A stretch of 64,000 bases of DNA, from NCBI GenBank assembly GCA_964492065.1, contig CAZBHH010000008.1:40545-104544 (forward strand). The letters are read 5' to 3'. A program made the position numbers and the translations under genes. A model generated the notes under the pieces. The model was not told where the DNA came from and made no database searches. It was given only the letters and a program-made list of their open reading frames with translations. The number at the start of each line of letters is the position of its first letter. Within the stretch, counting starts at the first letter, position 1. This document shows, piece by piece, positions 62,458-64,000 of this stretch. This DNA is from JADKAC01 sp964492065. GTDB taxonomy: Bacteria; Bacteroidota; Bacteroidia; Chitinophagales; BACL12.

Positions 62458-62958
62458 TTATTCGTGTATTTCTAACGAACTGTATTGGCCGTGTTCTTCC
62501 AGGAGGTTTTTTGCCAGTTCCACTTTCTGGCGGTTACCTTGCACCACCAGCAAATGCTTACCCTCAATTAATGCCTTATCGTACTGCTCTTCGTGATATT
62601 TCTTAATTCCGGGGATCGAAAGAGCGCCGATAATGGTTCCGGCAATCACGCCAAAATCAGCGCCGGCTACCAGGCCGACCAATGCACCGGCCCCGAACAG
62701 GAATCCCAGCCCGGGGATGGCAATGATGCCCAAGCCGGCAAGTGTCCCCAGGGCGCCGCCAATGGTCAGCCCTGCCCCTACCTCGGCCGCAGCCGTAACT
62801 GTAATTTTTCTCTCCTGTTCTTTGGCGGCATCATGCACATCCTTGCGGTGCCAGATTATGGATATCTCCTTATGGGTAAAATTATGTGCCTTCAAGGTCT
62901 TCACGGCGTCCATCACCTGTTGATCCGTATTGTAAACGCCAATAGTTGTCGCTTTCAT
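62458..62958 (-). CDS. General stress protein-like membrane-inserted protein
   Basis: 166 residues. The first 45 residues have the YflT/general stress 17M-like pattern (TIGVYNTDQQVMDAVKTLKAHNF, EISIIWHR). A Gly/Ala-rich middle (AGLTIGGALGTLAGLGIIAIPGLGFLFGAGALVG, in shorter runs) is hydrophobic and may insert in a membrane or form a glycine-zipper. The end IEGKHLLVVQGNRQKVELAKNLL completes the fold. Proteins of this type are widespread and stress-induced with unknown mechanism. It is divergent from the cupin gene. Confidence 0.78.
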   Translation of the reverse strand: MKATTIGVYNTDQQVMDAVKTLKAHNFTHKEISIIWHRKDVHDAAKEQERKITVTAAAEVGAGLTIGGALGTLAGLGIIAIPGLGFLFGAGALVGLVAGADFGVIAGTIIGALSIPGIKKYHEEQYDKALIEGKHLLVVQGNRQKVELAKNLLEEHGQYSSLEIHE

Positions 62959-63027
62959 CTTTTATCCGTTTTACTGTATTTCTAACATCCATGCAATGAT
63001 TATGTTTAATGCACACGACGAATGGCC

Positions 63028-63055
63028 TTTGATTGATGCCGAATTTGCACCTTTG
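63028..63055 (+). promoter_or_regulatory. Possible promoter of the cupin gene
   Basis: TTTG at 63028-63031 and CACCTTTG at 63048-63055, one mismatch from TAnnTTTG, 16 bp apart and about 50 bp before the start codon. The spacing is slightly short and the support is modest. Confidence 0.3.
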
Positions 63056-63105
63056 TATGCAGAAGTAAACCGTTGATATAATTAAAGCGCTATCAAAACA
63101 GGAAA

Positions 63106-63591
63106 ATGCAGGATATATTTCAAAAGACATCCGACCTCATCCACTCGCTGGGATTCTCGATAACCGGGGAAGACCGGGAACGCCCCTGGGGCGGTTTCTT
63201 CGTGATAGATGAATCCCGGGCAGAACAGTTTATTCATCACTTTTTCCCGGCCCCGGAAAAAGGAGCGCTACAATCTGTCGGGAAACTCAGCCCTAAAATA
63301 TTGATAGTAGCGCCCGGCAAACGCCTCAGTTGGCAATACCACCACCGCCGCTCGGAAATATGGCGCTGTGTGGAAGGCGATGTGGCGGTGGCATACAGCG
63401 ATACCGACGAAGAAGCTCATCAGCGCATTTTAAAACCCGGCGAAACCATAACATTGCCAAAGGGCAGGCGCCATCGCCTCATCGGATTGCGCCACTGGGG
63501 CGTAGTAGCAGAAATCTGGCAACATACAGATGCATTACACCCATCCGACGAAGATGATATCGTACGGCTGCAGGACGACTTTGGCCGTTAA
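63106..63591 (+). CDS. Cupin-domain protein related to type II mannose-6-phosphate isomerase
   Basis: 161 residues. Cupin motif 1 appears as LIVAPGKRLSWQYHHRRSEIWRCVEG, in which the two His and the Glu would bind metal. Motif 2 is ITLPKGRRHRLIGL. The start RPWGGFFVIDE is the PWG pattern seen in such isomerase-like cupins. Proteins of this kind in the Bacteroidota are sometimes labelled phosphoheptose isomerase, but the actual sugar phosphate is not known. It is a single-domain protein, transcribed alone. Confidence 0.82.
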   Translation: MQDIFQKTSDLIHSLGFSITGEDRERPWGGFFVIDESRAEQFIHHFFPAPEKGALQSVGKLSPKILIVAPGKRLSWQYHHRRSEIWRCVEGDVAVAYSDTDEEAHQRILKPGETITLPKGRRHRLIGLRHWGVVAEIWQHTDALHPSDEDDIVRLQDDFGR

Positions 63592-64000
63592 GGTTTTTTT
63601 GAGACCAACCGGTTCTTTTTTATCCGCATACGCCAAACTGTCTAAGCCGCACTTTATCCTGTAGAATACTTTGCCAAAAAATATTGTTGATTCCGGCACC
63701 GGTGAATAATTGTCTGCAATACAAACATGGAACACCTCGAAATGAGGTCGCATGATTCACCGCAAACCCCGATCGTTTCTCCGGACAGCGGCGTTGAAAT
63801 ACACTAAACATTTGATATTTTTGATTTTGTATGGGGTTATTAGACGGATTGATGTTATAGCCAATGGTAGGACGACCGTGCAAACAAAGAACAGACAACC
63901 AAAACTTAAACAGAGAGTAAACCATTTTGACAGGTGAACACAGATATACAAACGATACAACAAACGGACAACGAGTAAGCCGACACTCATTGCCTACCCT
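63592..64000. other. Gene-poor right edge of the window
   Basis: 409 bp in which no frame on either strand resembles a known protein. The last 200 bases are compositionally unlike the cupin gene and may belong to another gene or element beyond the window. No tRNA, inverted repeat or attachment site was recognised. Confidence 0.4.

Noticed and set aside
62244..62606. Plus-strand open frame overlapping the stress-protein gene
   Set aside because: It overlaps the 3' end of a recognisable gene on the other strand and has no recognisable domain.
1..64000. CRISPR arrays, tRNA or rRNA genes, SusC/SusD pairs
   Set aside because: Looked for across the window; no regularly spaced short repeats, cloverleaf-like tRNA ends, rRNA segments or SusCD-like proteins were seen.

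Overview
The window comes from a member of the Bacteroidota, most likely the Chitinophagales or Saprospirales side of the phylum. The evidence is six secreted proteins ending in type IX secretion (T9SS) sorting domains, a fused transaldolase/glucose-6-phosphate isomerase, a propeller-type two-component sensor, and several promoters with the phylum's TAnnTTTG -7 box. No rRNA, tRNA or CRISPR array was seen. By eye, the accessory part (about 9-28 kb) is visibly richer in A+T than the metabolic and respiratory part (about 29-60 kb).

Left edge (1-1.05 kb): the wreck of a type I restriction locus. It holds a frameshifted RhuM-Fic/Doc gene and an hsdM 5' end joined to what looks like the 3' end of hsdR. 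Next come a T9SS beta-propeller protein (1.5-3.5 kb) and a helical protein of unknown function (3.6-5.2 kb).

Glycan region (5.4-28.6 kb): a Tat-exported GH109-type protein, a sugar nucleotidyltransferase and a NahK-like N-acetylhexosamine kinase form a tight three-gene unit. Further on lie a secreted clan-A-like glycosidase, a GH2 beta-galactosidase and a BNR sialidase. Together they look suited to taking apart sialylated, GalNAc-containing glycoproteins and salvaging the HexNAc. Between them lie a secreted M12-type metalloprotease (split only by a spurious N-gap), a tail-fibre-like protein, a sensor kinase/response regulator pair with a kinase relic, a decayed IS66-family element, and a 594-bp direct repeat. 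The repeat duplicates the promoter and 5' end of the GH2 gene and starts exactly at the IS end.

Central metabolism (28.7-39.4 kb, all minus strand): a HAD-RpiB fusion, dps, tal-pgi, gnd, zwf, pgl and pgm, followed by a 5' fragment of a cyclic beta-1,2-glucan synthase-like gene. This is a nearly complete pentose phosphate block.

Nitrate respiration (39.7-53.9 kb, minus strand): diheme cytochrome c, narG, narH, narJ, narI, a small membrane protein and a narK carrying an inserted soluble domain, then an intrinsic terminator. Beyond it are a TDT/SLAC1-like channel, a hemerythrin, moaA and an SDR protein. Divergently, at 54.2-59.9 kb, lies an eight-gene nitric oxide/Fe-S repair unit: a DUF2249-ScdA-hemerythrin RIC protein, DUF488, a PRPP-synthetase-like/hemerythrin fusion, a His-rich lipoprotein, a DUF1858-DUF2249-DUF2249 protein, an NnrS-like membrane protein, a SufT-like protein and an Rrf2 regulator with three cysteines. 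An 11-bp perfect inverted repeat sits in its promoter. The organism can therefore reduce nitrate to nitrite and is equipped against the NO that follows; no nir, nor or nos gene is in the window.

Right edge (60-64 kb): a T9SS-secreted sulfatase, a glycine-rich stress-type protein, a cupin and a gene-poor end.
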